In this document: positions 52,629-63,874 of the stretch, piece by piece
Numbering within the stretch: the stretch's first letter is position 1
Layout of the letters: every line of letters begins with the position of its first letter
Source of the DNA: Clostridiales bacterium
GTDB taxonomy: Bacteria > Bacillota > Clostridia > Caldicoprobacterales > DTU083
Assembly: GCA_012842605.1 (NCBI GenBank)
Contig: DUSN01000095.1
Coordinates: 28,493 to 92,492 of the forward strand
DNA: 64,000 nucleotides
Reading direction: 5' to 3'
Notes under the pieces: model-generated
What the model saw: the letters and a program-made list of their open reading frames with translations, nothing else
Database searches by the model: none
What the model was told of the DNA's origin: nothing
Translations under genes and position numbers: made by a program

Positions 52629-54995
52629 ATGCAGAGACAGGCAGTACTGACAACTCAAGGTCCGCTGCTGGTGCTTGCCGGGGCAGGTTCAGGCAAGACA
52701 ACAGTATTAACCAATCGTGTTGCACATATTGTTCGTTTCGGCGATGCGTACAAGAGCAGATACATCCCGGGTAATTTAAGTGAAAAAGATATAATGGTTT
52801 TGCAGGAATATGATAAAGCATTGGATTCAGGCAGAACTAAAAACGACATGCCTGCAGAAGTGGAAGCCTTGCTTTCCCTCCGGAGGGTTTATCCATCTCA
52901 TGTATTGGCCATCACCTTTACAAACAAGGCAGCAAGGGAAATGAAAGAACGGATTTTCAGCCTGGTAGGCGAAGATGCGGCTGACATATGGGTAAGCACC
53001 TTTCATTCCACCTGTGTCCGTATTCTGAGAAGGGAAATCGAAAAGTTAGGTTATACCCGAAACTTTGTCATATATGATGACAGCGATCAGCTTACAATAA
53101 TAAAGGAATGTCTGAAGGAACTGAATATAAATGAAAAATATTTCCCGCCAAAGGATGTCCGTGCTGTTATCGGCAGCCTGAAAGATGAACTTAAAAGTCC
53201 ACAGGATTATGCCAGGGAAGTCCAGGGCCAATACCGGGAAGAAAAGATGGCCCAAATATATGCTCTTTACGAAACCAGGCTAAAAAGAAACAATGCCCTG
53301 GATTTTGATGACCTGCTTATAAAAACATTGGAGCTTTTCTATCTGCATCCGGATGTGCTGGATTATTACTGCAGCAAGTTTCAATATATATTGGTGGACG
53401 AATATCAGGATACCAATTATGCTCAGTATTTGCTGGTTAAACTGTTATCTGACAGATATAAAAACATCTGCGTTGTGGGAGATGACGATCAGTCCATTTA
53501 CAGCTGGAGGGGCGCGGATATACGGAATATCTTAGAGTTTGAAAAGGATTTTCCGAATACCAGGGTTATCAAGCTGGAAGAAAATTACCGCTCATGTCAG
53601 AACATCCTGGATGCAGCCAACCAGGTTATACGCCATAATATATACCGCAAGGAGAAAAGCCTGTGGACCAGGAAGGCAAGAGGCGAGCTGATCAGAATAT
53701 GCCGGCTGGAAAGCGAACAGCAGGAAGCAGACTTTGTCTGCCAGGAAATACAGCATCATATCCGCTATGGCGGAAGAGCCGGCGATATAGCCATATTGTA
53801 CAGGATGAATGCCCAATCCCGTGTATTTGAAGAAGCAATGATGAAATACGGCATTCCTTATAAACTATACGGCGGCCTTAGATTCTACGACCGCAAAGAA
53901 ATCAAGGATATCATTTCCTATCTGCGCATACTGGACAACCCTCATGATGACGTCAGCCTGCAGCGCATAATAAATGTTCCTAAAAGGGGTATAGGCAATG
54001 CTACCCTGGCTGCTTTGCAGGACGCAGCTGCCCGGACGGGAAAAAGCATCATGGAGGTTATTCAGGATCTGGACAGCAACAAGGTGCTTGCCGGGAATGC
54101 TGCAAGCAGGGTAAAAGATTTTGGCATGCTTATTTCCGGCTTGCTAAAGGACAAGCTGTCCTGTTCCCTGACATTTTTCATTGAAACCCTGCTGCAGCGG
54201 ACTAAATACCTGGATGCTCTTAAAGAGGAGGATTCAATTGAAGCTGAAGGCAGAGTGGAAAATATTATGGAATTTGTATCAGCTGCCCGTGAATTTGAGA
54301 ATAATAATCCGGATGCAGGTTTGACCGAATTCCTTGAGAATATTGCATTAGTATCTGATATAGACCGTATGGATGAAGACAATCCGGAAGTAAAATCCTC
54401 GGTTTCATTAATGACTCTGCATATTGCAAAAGGGCTTGAGTTTCCGGTAGTATTCCTGGTAGGCATGGAGGAAGGCTTATTCCCCCATTCCAGATCCAGG
54501 GAGTCTGAAGAAGAACTGGAGGAAGAAAGGCGGCTCTGCTATGTTGGCATTACCAGGGCTAAGAATAAGCTGTATCTTACCCACACTAATCAAAGGACTT
54601 TGTATGGCACTCCTAATCTGAACATGCCTTCACGTTTCCTTAGAGAGATTCCGGAGGAACTGACTCAGGACCTAAGTCCTGTACCAGGTGTATATAATAC
54701 TGCGTCAAGATTTGGAATTCAGAGACAGCCGGTTAAAATGGGAAGCTATGCAGCCTCGGGGAAAGGTTCCGGATATGGTCTTGACGGGAAAGCGCTGCAA
54801 AGTTCAAATACAATGAAGAAGCCGGAAAACAAAGGCCGTTTCCAGTTAGGTGACAAGGTATACCATACCAGGTTTGGAAACGGAACTGTGGTAGCAATGG
54901 AAGGAGACGGCAGCAATTTAACAGTAAAAATAGCATTTGTTCAAGGCGGCATAAGAAGCTTTATTGCTGATCTTGCACCTTTGAAAAAGCTATAA
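52629..54995 (+). CDS. pcrA: UvrD/PcrA-type DNA helicase
   Basis: A 788-residue superfamily 1A helicase that unwinds DNA in repair and clears replication conflicts. Motifs: Q motif MQRQAV, Walker A LAGAGSGKTT, VDEYQDTN, VVGDDDQSIYSWRGAD, LEENYRS, TLHIAKGLEFPVVFLVGMEEG and a C-terminal Tudor-like domain (FQLGDKVYHTRFGNGTV). The ATG at 52629 has no ribosome-binding site. The upstream frame from 52578 reads CELRDRIYEKLYSRLNN, which looks like the true N-terminus of this clade, and continues to ATG 52548 (MIKTELAKE) except for an in-frame TAA at 52575-52577. Either the gene is truncated by a nonsense mutation or sequencing error, or initiation is internal. Confidence 0.9.
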   Translation: MQRQAVLTTQGPLLVLAGAGSGKTTVLTNRVAHIVRFGDAYKSRYIPGNLSEKDIMVLQEYDKALDSGRTKNDMPAEVEALLSLRRVYPSHVLAITFTNKAAREMKERIFSLVGEDAADIWVSTFHSTCVRILRREIEKLGYTRNFVIYDDSDQLTIIKECLKELNINEKYFPPKDVRAVIGSLKDELKSPQDYAREVQGQYREEKMAQIYALYETRLKRNNALDFDDLLIKTLELFYLHPDVLDYYCSKFQYILVDEYQDTNYAQYLLVKLLSDRYKNICVVGDDDQSIYSWRGADIRNILEFEKDFPNTRVIKLEENYRSCQNILDAANQVIRHNIYRKEKSLWTRKARGELIRICRLESEQQEADFVCQEIQHHIRYGGRAGDIAILYRMNAQSRVFEEAMMKYGIPYKLYGGLRFYDRKEIKDIISYLRILDNPHDDVSLQRIINVPKRGIGNATLAALQDAAARTGKSIMEVIQDLDSNKVLAGNAASRVKDFGMLISGLLKDKLSCSLTFFIETLLQRTKYLDALKEEDSIEAEGRVENIMEFVSAAREFENNNPDAGLTEFLENIALVSDIDRMDEDNPEVKSSVSLMTLHIAKGLEFPVVFLVGMEEGLFPHSRSRESEEELEEERRLCYVGITRAKNKLYLTHTNQRTLYGTPNLNMPSRFLREIPEELTQDLSPVPGVYNTASRFGIQRQPVKMGSYAASGKGSGYGLDGKALQSSNTMKKPENKGRFQLGDKVYHTRFGNGTVVAMEGDGSNLTVKIAFVQGGIRSFIADLAPLKKL

Positions 54996-55014
54996 GCATT
55001 GGAAAGGGGCCTGA

Positions 55015-57060
<2,046 letters not shown>

Positions 57061-57202
57061 ATCCAGGAACAATTCTCGCCTGTTCCAGGTTTATTAATTC
57101 TTATATTATAAATGAAATGCTATATAGATTATCACCTTTTATACTCTTCGTAAGTATATTGTAATATAAATCTAATTGTTTATATTAGGAGGTATAATTT
57201 AT

Positions 57203-57583
57203 ATGGCAGTTCAGTTATTTAAGCTGGTTATAGATGTAACCACAACAACCACAACAGATATAAATCCTGATGTAAAAAGGTATTTTTATGAGCTGGAAGA
57301 GGAAGATGTAGATGAAGGTATCCTAACCATCCCTGCCAGCAAGCTGGTTGATGATTCAGGTGATCCGTTAGGTGGACAAATTCCTGTGGTCGACCCAGAA
57401 AATGGATATTATTTGCTTTTTGTCAATGGTGTATTGCAGCAATCTGGCCTGTATTCTGTAAGCGAGGATGAAGTTGAAGTTCAAGATATTGATACGGAAA
57501 CTACACCCCCGGGTGCACCTATTGTCCTTGTAATAGCAAGCTTTGCTCCGACATCAGACTCCACTACAACAGTTATTACCTGA
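57203..57583 (+). CDS. Single-domain DUF4183 protein (spore-surface-like)
   Basis: A 126-residue protein. Residues ~20-115 form a DUF4183 domain, with the typical YYLLFVNGVLQQSGLYSV and PPGAPIVLVIASF core, and the N-terminus is Thr-rich (DVTTTTTTDINPDV). Members of this family occur in spore-forming Firmicutes and are suspected to be spore-coat or exosporium components, though no biochemical role is established. No signal peptide. ATG 57203 has TTAGGAGG upstream. It precedes a giant protein containing three copies of the same domain, separated by a terminator. Confidence 0.82.
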   Translation: MAVQLFKLVIDVTTTTTTDINPDVKRYFYELEEEDVDEGILTIPASKLVDDSGDPLGGQIPVVDPENGYYLLFVNGVLQQSGLYSVSEDEVEVQDIDTETTPPGAPIVLVIASFAPTSDSTTTVIT

Positions 57584-57598
57584 GTATATATTTCTTTC

Positions 57599-57633
57599 AG
57601 GATGTGCTTATTTTGGGGCACATCCTTTTCTTA
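57599..57633 (+). terminator. Terminator after the small DUF4183 gene
   Basis: AGGATGTGC (57599-57607) pairs with GCACATCCT (57618-57626), followed by TTTCTT. Confidence 0.88.
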
Positions 57634-57702
57634 TTTACATAATATACTAAAATATACGGGAATCAGATAGGGAACAAAGGCTGTTAAAAGCCGGAACCGG
57701 GA

Positions 57703-60700
57703 GTGAGCAATTTGTTCAGGGAAGGAATAGGTAATAAGCAGGCTGATAGTTTCTTTGGCAAAAGCATGAATACAAATGCCGAAAAGAAGCTTTTAAAAGC
57801 AGATGTATATCACTATAATGCTATATCCGACGGTGAAAAAATGACTTATACCAATGAGGATGAATTAAAGGAATATGGCAGCCGGGGTATTCTCGATCCC
57901 AATCAGGTTTCATATTACAATCTGTTCATCAATGGAGTTTTGCAGCCTAAGGTTAACTATAAGCTGCAGGAAGGACAGCTGGTACTTAATACCGAAAGCC
58001 CACCCATAGAGGGTTCAATGATTACACTAGTCTTTGTTACATTTCGGGAAGGAGAATCTGTGAATACTCTAAACTCTGCATACGCAGAAGGCTTCATACC
58101 CACCGGTATTGTTGTCAGTGAGCAGGTGACAGACAATGGGGTGGAGACAAAGGATTATATATATCCTAATCTGCAGACGGAAATCATGTTTTTCGGTCCC
58201 CGGCAGCTCATATCCGGCCGGGAAGGCAGCTGGCAGCTTACCGTAGGGCTTGCCAATAATGGAGAATATACCTTAACCAATCTGAGAGTGAGTACATCCC
58301 TTCTGCTCGATTCACTGTCTAATATAGAAGGTCTTTCTGTATCCAGGGGAGAGCTTATAATTAGTAACCACCTTGTTTTTTGGGACATAGCAGAGCTGGA
58401 GCCGGGGGAGTCCGTGCAGGCAAGCTTTTCCGTCACAGGCATATTTTACGCTGCCGGGATACGCAGTCTTTGCAGCTCCTTTGCCAGAGGAACCGGCGCT
58501 ATAGGTGAAATTACTTCTCCTGCAGTAAGCGGTGAATATATTGAGGTAGGTACAGGACTGGGAATTTCCTCCACCATTATTTCCGGCCCAACAAAGATCG
58601 TCCGGGGAGCAGCTGCTACCTGGCAGGTGGAATTAAGGCTTACCAATCAAAGCAGCTTTCGCATAGAGGAGCTGATGCTTACAGATGTCATTCTGCTGAA
58701 GGCACCTCAGGTAAACGTGCGCAGCCTGACTAAGGGCTCATTCACCATAAATGATCAAAAGCTTTTGTGGCAGCCGGGCAGACTGGAGCCTGGCGAAACT
58801 GTGGTGCTCCTAATGGATCTGACCGGCTCATTTGATAAGAGCGGTCTGACCTCTCTGAATATCGGGCAGGCTGAAGGCCGCCTGGGAGATGACAGGGTGA
58901 CAACTCCCGAGGCACAGGACTTTCTTATTATGGTTCTGCCATCCCATACCCCCGTCAGTACGGAATTTATAAAAGCTGACATAGCCATCACCCCGATCAT
59001 TGCGGCCCTGGGTGTCACCAAAGACTGGAATATCAGGCTTAGCATCACAAATTTGTCCGCAGAAAGTATGACTGAGGTTATCGTAAGCACTTATATTCTT
59101 TTAGATGATATTGCCGGAATTGAGCATACCTCCCTTCCCTCGGGAGAACTTACCCTCGGTCATGATGTGATCATTTGGAATATTCCGGAACTGCTGCCGG
59201 GTCAAGCCCTTACTGCCGGTTTAACGGTTACAGGCAGCTTTAATGCCCGGGGTCTGCGTCCGTTATGCAGGGTGCTGGCCGCAGGCTGGCTGGGGAACAC
59301 CTGCATTCTTTCTTCTGCTGTGTCCGGTTCTCTGATTCGGGTTACGGATTATGATGCAGCCTGTATTATTGTGGATAAGGTTTTCTCTCAATATCAGTGC
59401 CGGGCCTGCTTTACGGATATAGATCTCCCGCAGCCTTATGACAGCTATGAGAGGATTATCTTTAGGCCGGGCTATATCGTTGAGAATATGCCGGAGATTA
59501 CAAGGCTGAAGAATTATCCGAAATTATGTCGAGTGCGTTTTTCGGTCCGAATACCATTCGAGGCAGTAGGTATGGATAAGTCCTGCTACAAGGGCTTTCT
59601 GCCCGACATCAAAAAGGATATTGTCATGTATATGCCTCCCATGCCGGACGAGTTTATTTACAGAATAGTGGTAGACACCCGTTCAGAGGTGCTTGAAGCA
59701 ATGAGTACCGGAAGCAATACCTTTACGGCAGGTGTGTTTATGGTTATACAGGCCGTAGGCAAGGTACAATTACATGTTCCGGCTTATTCATGTCCGGATC
59801 CGCCTCTGTGCAGGGAATACCGGGAGCTTTCAGCTTACGACGAATTTATGCAAAGAGACATTCCCGAATTATATCCTTTCTCGGTAAGCTTGCCATCACC
59901 GACAGTATTGCCTTTGCCTGGCAGAAGGGCTGGGCAGCAGAATAGCTTCTCCGGCAGGGCATCGGTGCACGGTGAAGCCTTTGTTCCCTGTCCTGCCTGC
60001 TTTGGGGAGTTGACCATTACCAAGCACATTATATCCGGGCCCCTGGTTGTCCGCCCCGGGGAGGAGGCTGTATGGATTCTTCAGCTGAAGGTAATAAATG
60101 AAGGCTATGGGCCGGTAAGCAAGGTTCGTCTTATTGATAACCTGCTGATAGACGAGGTTTCGGATTTTCAGCTGATAAGTTTAAGTCAGGGAACCTTTTC
60201 CCGCAACGGCAGTCAGCTGACTTGGGATATAGGCACACTTCCTGCCAACCAACCGCTTGTGCTGGAATTTTCGGTGACGGGTAAATTTACCGCATCGGGC
60301 GGTATGCTTCTTAAGGGAGTAAATAATCAATATAATGCGGTTTCGAATGGGAACACGACCTATACAAATGAAGACGAAATCTTAAGCTATGGCAGCTACG
60401 GAATTCCGGACCCCGAAAGCGTATCCTTCCTCAACCTGTATATCAATGGAGTCCTGCAGCCTCAGGTCAGTTATACAGTGGAAGAAGGAACACTAACCCT
60501 CAATCTGGATGATCCACCCATCGAGGGTGCGCCCATCATTCTTGAGGCCGTATTACTATGGAATTCGAGTAACGTGCTCCTAAAGGGCGAAAGCTATCAG
60601 TACAACGCATTGGCAGCGCCTAAAGCTACCTATACCAACGCAGATGAAATAACGATGTACGGGAATAAGGGCATCCAAAATCCCGATCAAGTCTCTTATC

Positions 60701-60843
60701 ATCTTTTATTTATCAATGGCGTACCCCAGGCACCTGTCAGCTATAGAGTGGAAGAAAACTTACTTAAGCTGGAGACGGAAGACCTGCCCATCCCCGGAGC
60801 ACCTATGGTTCTTCAGCTTGTCACCTTTTATGATGAGGTGTAA
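57703..60843 (+). CDS. Multidomain DUF4183 / DUF11-like repeat protein
   Basis: A 1046-residue protein without signal peptide or membrane segment. Layout: DUF4183 (~33-115, YTNEDELKEYGSRGILDP, YYNLFINGVLQPKVNYKL), three ~130-residue DUF11-like beta-sandwich repeats (~157-285, ~286-420, ~421-545; each with a 'GPxxIVRGxxATW', 'ELxPGExV' and 'VTGxF' pattern), a central domain (~550-735) resembling the DUF3794/SipL-type spore-coat domain (KVRFSVRIPFEAVG-like), a fourth sandwich (~765-870, ISGPLVVRPGEEAVWILQLK) and two C-terminal DUF4183 domains (~873-955, ~960-1045). The start is either GTG 57703 or TTG 57712, the latter 8 bases from GGGAG. Likely a spore-surface or mother-cell assembly protein, by composition and neighbour. 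Confidence 0.82.
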   Translation: MSNLFREGIGNKQADSFFGKSMNTNAEKKLLKADVYHYNAISDGEKMTYTNEDELKEYGSRGILDPNQVSYYNLFINGVLQPKVNYKLQEGQLVLNTESPPIEGSMITLVFVTFREGESVNTLNSAYAEGFIPTGIVVSEQVTDNGVETKDYIYPNLQTEIMFFGPRQLISGREGSWQLTVGLANNGEYTLTNLRVSTSLLLDSLSNIEGLSVSRGELIISNHLVFWDIAELEPGESVQASFSVTGIFYAAGIRSLCSSFARGTGAIGEITSPAVSGEYIEVGTGLGISSTIISGPTKIVRGAAATWQVELRLTNQSSFRIEELMLTDVILLKAPQVNVRSLTKGSFTINDQKLLWQPGRLEPGETVVLLMDLTGSFDKSGLTSLNIGQAEGRLGDDRVTTPEAQDFLIMVLPSHTPVSTEFIKADIAITPIIAALGVTKDWNIRLSITNLSAESMTEVIVSTYILLDDIAGIEHTSLPSGELTLGHDVIIWNIPELLPGQALTAGLTVTGSFNARGLRPLCRVLAAGWLGNTCILSSAVSGSLIRVTDYDAACIIVDKVFSQYQCRACFTDIDLPQPYDSYERIIFRPGYIVENMPEITRLKNYPKLCRVRFSVRIPFEAVGMDKSCYKGFLPDIKKDIVMYMPPMPDEFIYRIVVDTRSEVLEAMSTGSNTFTAGVFMVIQAVGKVQLHVPAYSCPDPPLCREYRELSAYDEFMQRDIPELYPFSVSLPSPTVLPLPGRRAGQQNSFSGRASVHGEAFVPCPACFGELTITKHIISGPLVVRPGEEAVWILQLKVINEGYGPVSKVRLIDNLLIDEVSDFQLISLSQGTFSRNGSQLTWDIGTLPANQPLVLEFSVTGKFTASGGMLLKGVNNQYNAVSNGNTTYTNEDEILSYGSYGIPDPESVSFLNLYINGVLQPQVSYTVEEGTLTLNLDDPPIEGAPIILEAVLLWNSSNVLLKGESYQYNALAAPKATYTNADEITMYGNKGIQNPDQVSYHLLFINGVPQAPVSYRVEENLLKLETEDLPIPGAPMVLQLVTFYDEV

Positions 60844-61001
60844 GGCTTTACTCTATAACCTGGCTTTTGGACCGTTTTTTTGAGTCCCAGATTGAGATGT
60901 CACATGAATGGATATGCTTATATAAAACCAAAAATATCCAAAAATTATTCATTTTTTCTACACAAGCAATTGAATAATATGTAGAAATATGCTTTAATAT
61001 A

Positions 61002-61046
61002 AGATGTTACAGTATATGTAATCTTTGTATACTGTAACATCTTTTT
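61002..61046 (+). terminator. Perfect hairpin plus T-run just upstream of the amidase gene
   Basis: AGATGTTACAGTATA (61002-61016) and TATACTGTAACATCT (61028-61042) form a 15-bp perfect stem followed by TTTTTC. It ends 28 bases before the amidase start codon, so it is either the terminator of the multidomain gene or an attenuator in the amidase leader. The preceding 158 bases (60844-61001) hold nothing else I can identify. Confidence 0.85.
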
Positions 61047-61073
61047 CTATTGGTAAGGAAAGGGGGTGAAAAG

Positions 61074-63431
61074 TTGAAAAGACGGATTGCGCTTGTACTT
61101 GTCTTTACCTTCCTTTTATTACTAATCACATCTCAATTTGCTTATGCGGCCACTGCGCTGAAAAGAGGAAGCAAGGGAAGTGCTGTGGTTGCTTTACAGC
61201 AGCGTCTTATTGAATTAGGTTATTTAAAAGATAAAGCTGATGGCAGTTACGGCCCCCTTACCGAAGAGGCTGTCAGGAAATTCCAGAAAGCCCATGGGCT
61301 TGAGGTAGACGGTGTGGCAGGCCCCAAGACGCAAAGTGTACTTTACAGCAAAAATGCAAAACCGGCTGGCGATAGTTCTACCTTACCATCAAGATCTGGT
61401 TCACCAATAACAAGAACTTTAAGAAAGGGCGACCAGGGCAGTGATGTAGCAGAGCTTCAAAGAAGGTTGAAAGAACTGAAATATTATACAGGCAGTATAG
61501 ATGGCAAATTTGGTTCTCAGACTCTGAGCGCTGTTAAGGCATTCCAAAAGGATCACGGTCTGGAGGTAGACGGAGTAGTAGGAAGCAAAACAAGAGCTGC
61601 ATTATACTCAGACCAATCAAAACCGTCGCCTGCTCCTACACCTGCACCTGCAAATCCTATTACAACTACACTAAGGAAGGGCAGCAGCGGAAGCCAGGTT
61701 AAAGAGCTTCAGAAGATACTAAAAAATTGGGGTTACTATAATGATAAAATAGACGGCAAATTCGGATCAAATACATACAAAGCTGTAATTAGCTTCCAGA
61801 AAGATTATGGCTTGGATCCTGACGGTGTTGTAGGGCCTAAGACAAGAGCGAAGATTTCAGAACTACTATCAAAAACGACGCCTGCCCCTTCATCAAGTCC
61901 TGCGCCGACGCCGACACCTAAGCCAAGCCCGACGCCGACGCCGACACCAAGCCCAACACCAAAGCCGACTCCTGAGCCTACTCCTGTGCCTGTAAATCCT
62001 CTTACAGAGACATTGAGAAAGGGCAGTACCGGGAGCCAGGTTGTAGAGCTGCAGAAGATGCTAAATAAGTTAGGGTATTATTTTGGCGAAATAGACGGCA
62101 AATTCGGATCCATTACCCTGAGTGCTGTAATTAGCTTCCAGGCTTCTCATGGACTGGATCCTGACGGTGTGGTCGGGCCGTTAACAAGAGCAAAGCTGTT
62201 TGAGGTATATATTTCTTCTGATGACAATACGGCACCTGAGCCTGAATGGGAAATGCCTCCGGCTGACGCATTAAAAGGCAAGATTGTTATCATAGATCCA
62301 GGTCACGGCGGGGTCGACTCCGGAGCTGCATATGGCGGTTTGTATGAAAAAAACCTGGCTCTTGATATGGGCTTAAAGCTACGTGAAATGTTGAAGCAAG
62401 CAGGGGCTACAGTATATATGACCAGGAGTGACGACCGTTATTTATCGCTTTTCTATCGTTCTGCCTTTGCAAACAAAATTATACTGGATATGGAAATTCA
62501 GTCATTGAATAGCAAAAAAGAAAAGGCAGCAGGCGATATAGCAAAAAAGCAAGAAGCAATAACAGCTTTATTGGAAGACCAGGCAAGCCTGGAGGAATTC
62601 CTGGAAGCTCTCCGGAACTTGGATGCTGCATTGAATGAAGGTATGCCGGAAGCAGCAGAAGAACAGCTGGCCCTGGCTGAAAACTTGCGAACTGCTTTAG
62701 ACCAAAGTCTGAAGGATCAAATTCATCTTGGCAATGAACCATTAACTGAAGAAAATGTATCTGAGCTGGGTCAGATAATTAGTTCTGTAGAATCTATTAT
62801 CAGCTTATGGCAGCAGGAAATACCGGCATTAGAACAACAAATACAGGCTCTAAACAGTGAGATTGAATCTCTTGATTCAGAGATTGCGGAGCTGCAAAGG
62901 CTCTTAGCGGGTTTTAAACCGTATTTTGATAACCCCTCACTGCAATCCCGAACAGGAATTTACCAGGCAGTTATGGTTGGCACCAAACTATATGCTTCTG
63001 AGGATTTGAAAAAGGTAATGGACCTTGCCAGATCGAAGTATCAGGACAATATCATCTTTGTAGCCATTCACCTTAATGCTACCACTGCCTCTCAGCAGAC
63101 CAGCGCTTCGGGAATGTATGTGTTCTACAGGGACAATACACCGCCATCCAGCAGCAGCTCTGATTACTACAAGAATTACAACAAGGATACGCGTATAAAG
63201 CTGGCTGGCAGCTTGCTTAGGGAAACCAATAAATATACTGATTTTAGCAAAAAATATTCCACTCCCCTGAATGAAAACTTCAGTGTGCTCAGGGAGAATA
63301 ATGTGGTTTCCGCCCTGGTAGAGGTTGGTTTTATGAATAATCCTAATGATCTTAATCTGATCAGACAGGAATCATTGCGAAAAGCCGCAGCTTATGGCAT
63401 GCTAAAAGGTATAATTGAATATTTCAAATAA
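61074..63431 (+). CDS. N-acetylmuramoyl-L-alanine amidase with four PG-binding domains and a coiled-coil insert
   Basis: A 785-residue secreted cell-wall hydrolase that cuts the bond between MurNAc and L-Ala. Signal peptide [20 protein letters not shown] (cleaved near AYAAT). PG_binding_1 domains are at ~28-91, ~112-176, ~197-262 and ~310-378 (pattern LRKGSxGSQVxELQ ... GxFGSxTxxAVxxFQ), with a P/T-rich linker of ~45 residues. The Amidase_3 domain (~400-785) has the zinc ligands in DPGHGG (~409), the Glu of [12 protein letters not shown], His in IHLNA and the catalytic Glu of VEVGFMNN. A ~190-residue coiled-coil segment (~467-658) interrupts this domain. TTG 61074 lies 7 bases after AGGGGG; a longer frame lacks a site. 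Probably acts on the spore cortex or in division. Confidence 0.9.
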   Translation: MKRRIALVLVFTFLLLLITSQFAYAATALKRGSKGSAVVALQQRLIELGYLKDKADGSYGPLTEEAVRKFQKAHGLEVDGVAGPKTQSVLYSKNAKPAGDSSTLPSRSGSPITRTLRKGDQGSDVAELQRRLKELKYYTGSIDGKFGSQTLSAVKAFQKDHGLEVDGVVGSKTRAALYSDQSKPSPAPTPAPANPITTTLRKGSSGSQVKELQKILKNWGYYNDKIDGKFGSNTYKAVISFQKDYGLDPDGVVGPKTRAKISELLSKTTPAPSSSPAPTPTPKPSPTPTPTPSPTPKPTPEPTPVPVNPLTETLRKGSTGSQVVELQKMLNKLGYYFGEIDGKFGSITLSAVISFQASHGLDPDGVVGPLTRAKLFEVYISSDDNTAPEPEWEMPPADALKGKIVIIDPGHGGVDSGAAYGGLYEKNLALDMGLKLREMLKQAGATVYMTRSDDRYLSLFYRSAFANKIILDMEIQSLNSKKEKAAGDIAKKQEAITALLEDQASLEEFLEALRNLDAALNEGMPEAAEEQLALAENLRTALDQSLKDQIHLGNEPLTEENVSELGQIISSVESIISLWQQEIPALEQQIQALNSEIESLDSEIAELQRLLAGFKPYFDNPSLQSRTGIYQAVMVGTKLYASEDLKKVMDLARSKYQDNIIFVAIHLNATTASQQTSASGMYVFYRDNTPPSSSSSDYYKNYNKDTRIKLAGSLLRETNKYTDFSKKYSTPLNENFSVLRENNVVSALVEVGFMNNPNDLNLIRQESLRKAAAYGMLKGIIEYFK

Positions 63432-63874
63432 AATACTTTAAGTAATCAACTTTAATTTCAGAAGCCCTTTGGAGTATATATGGAATATACATGCTCCAAG
63501 GGGCTGATTTATTAGTATGCTTCACTAAAAGCCGATCAATAGGATTAAGGAAAACAAAAAACATATTATAATTAAAAATATTTGTAAAATAAGCAGGGAA
63601 ATGGAAAATATTATATAGAATTATCTATTTTGTTATAACCTTTTAGCACAGTAATATATAGTTCTATAAATGCAGGTTATATCAAGACATCTGAAGAAAT
63701 CTCAACCCTGTACATGTATAAGGTTGACAAAACCAGGTTTCTTCATCAAATACCATTCAAAAATCTACATCATTCCCTGGCATTATTATTGGAATAATCG
63801 CTGAATAGCTGTTATTCCATAAGTCCTACCTTATACTTAATATCTCTTCCCTTGTCTTGAGCAACTTGTAGTTT
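63432..63874. other. Gene-free stretch between the amidase gene and the IS end
   Basis: About 440 AT-rich bases without a supported gene. A hairpin right after the amidase (AGCCCTTTGGAG at 63463-63474 with CTCCAAGGGGCT at 63494-63505) is probably its terminator, although the T-run is weak. A second nested inverted repeat lies at 63692-63745 (TGAAGAAA/TTTCTTCA outside TCAACC/GGTTGA). I see nothing else. Confidence 0.6.

Noticed and set aside
57120..57200. Sigma-K-type promoter in front of the DUF4183 gene
   Set aside because: A CACC and a TATATTGTA can be found, but the -10 differs from CATANNNTA and the spacing is long; not convincing in AT-rich DNA.
63690..63745. Nested inverted repeat as a possible attachment site or small RNA
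   Set aside because: No promoter, terminator T-run or repeated copy was found; left as an unexplained hairpin in a gene-free stretch.
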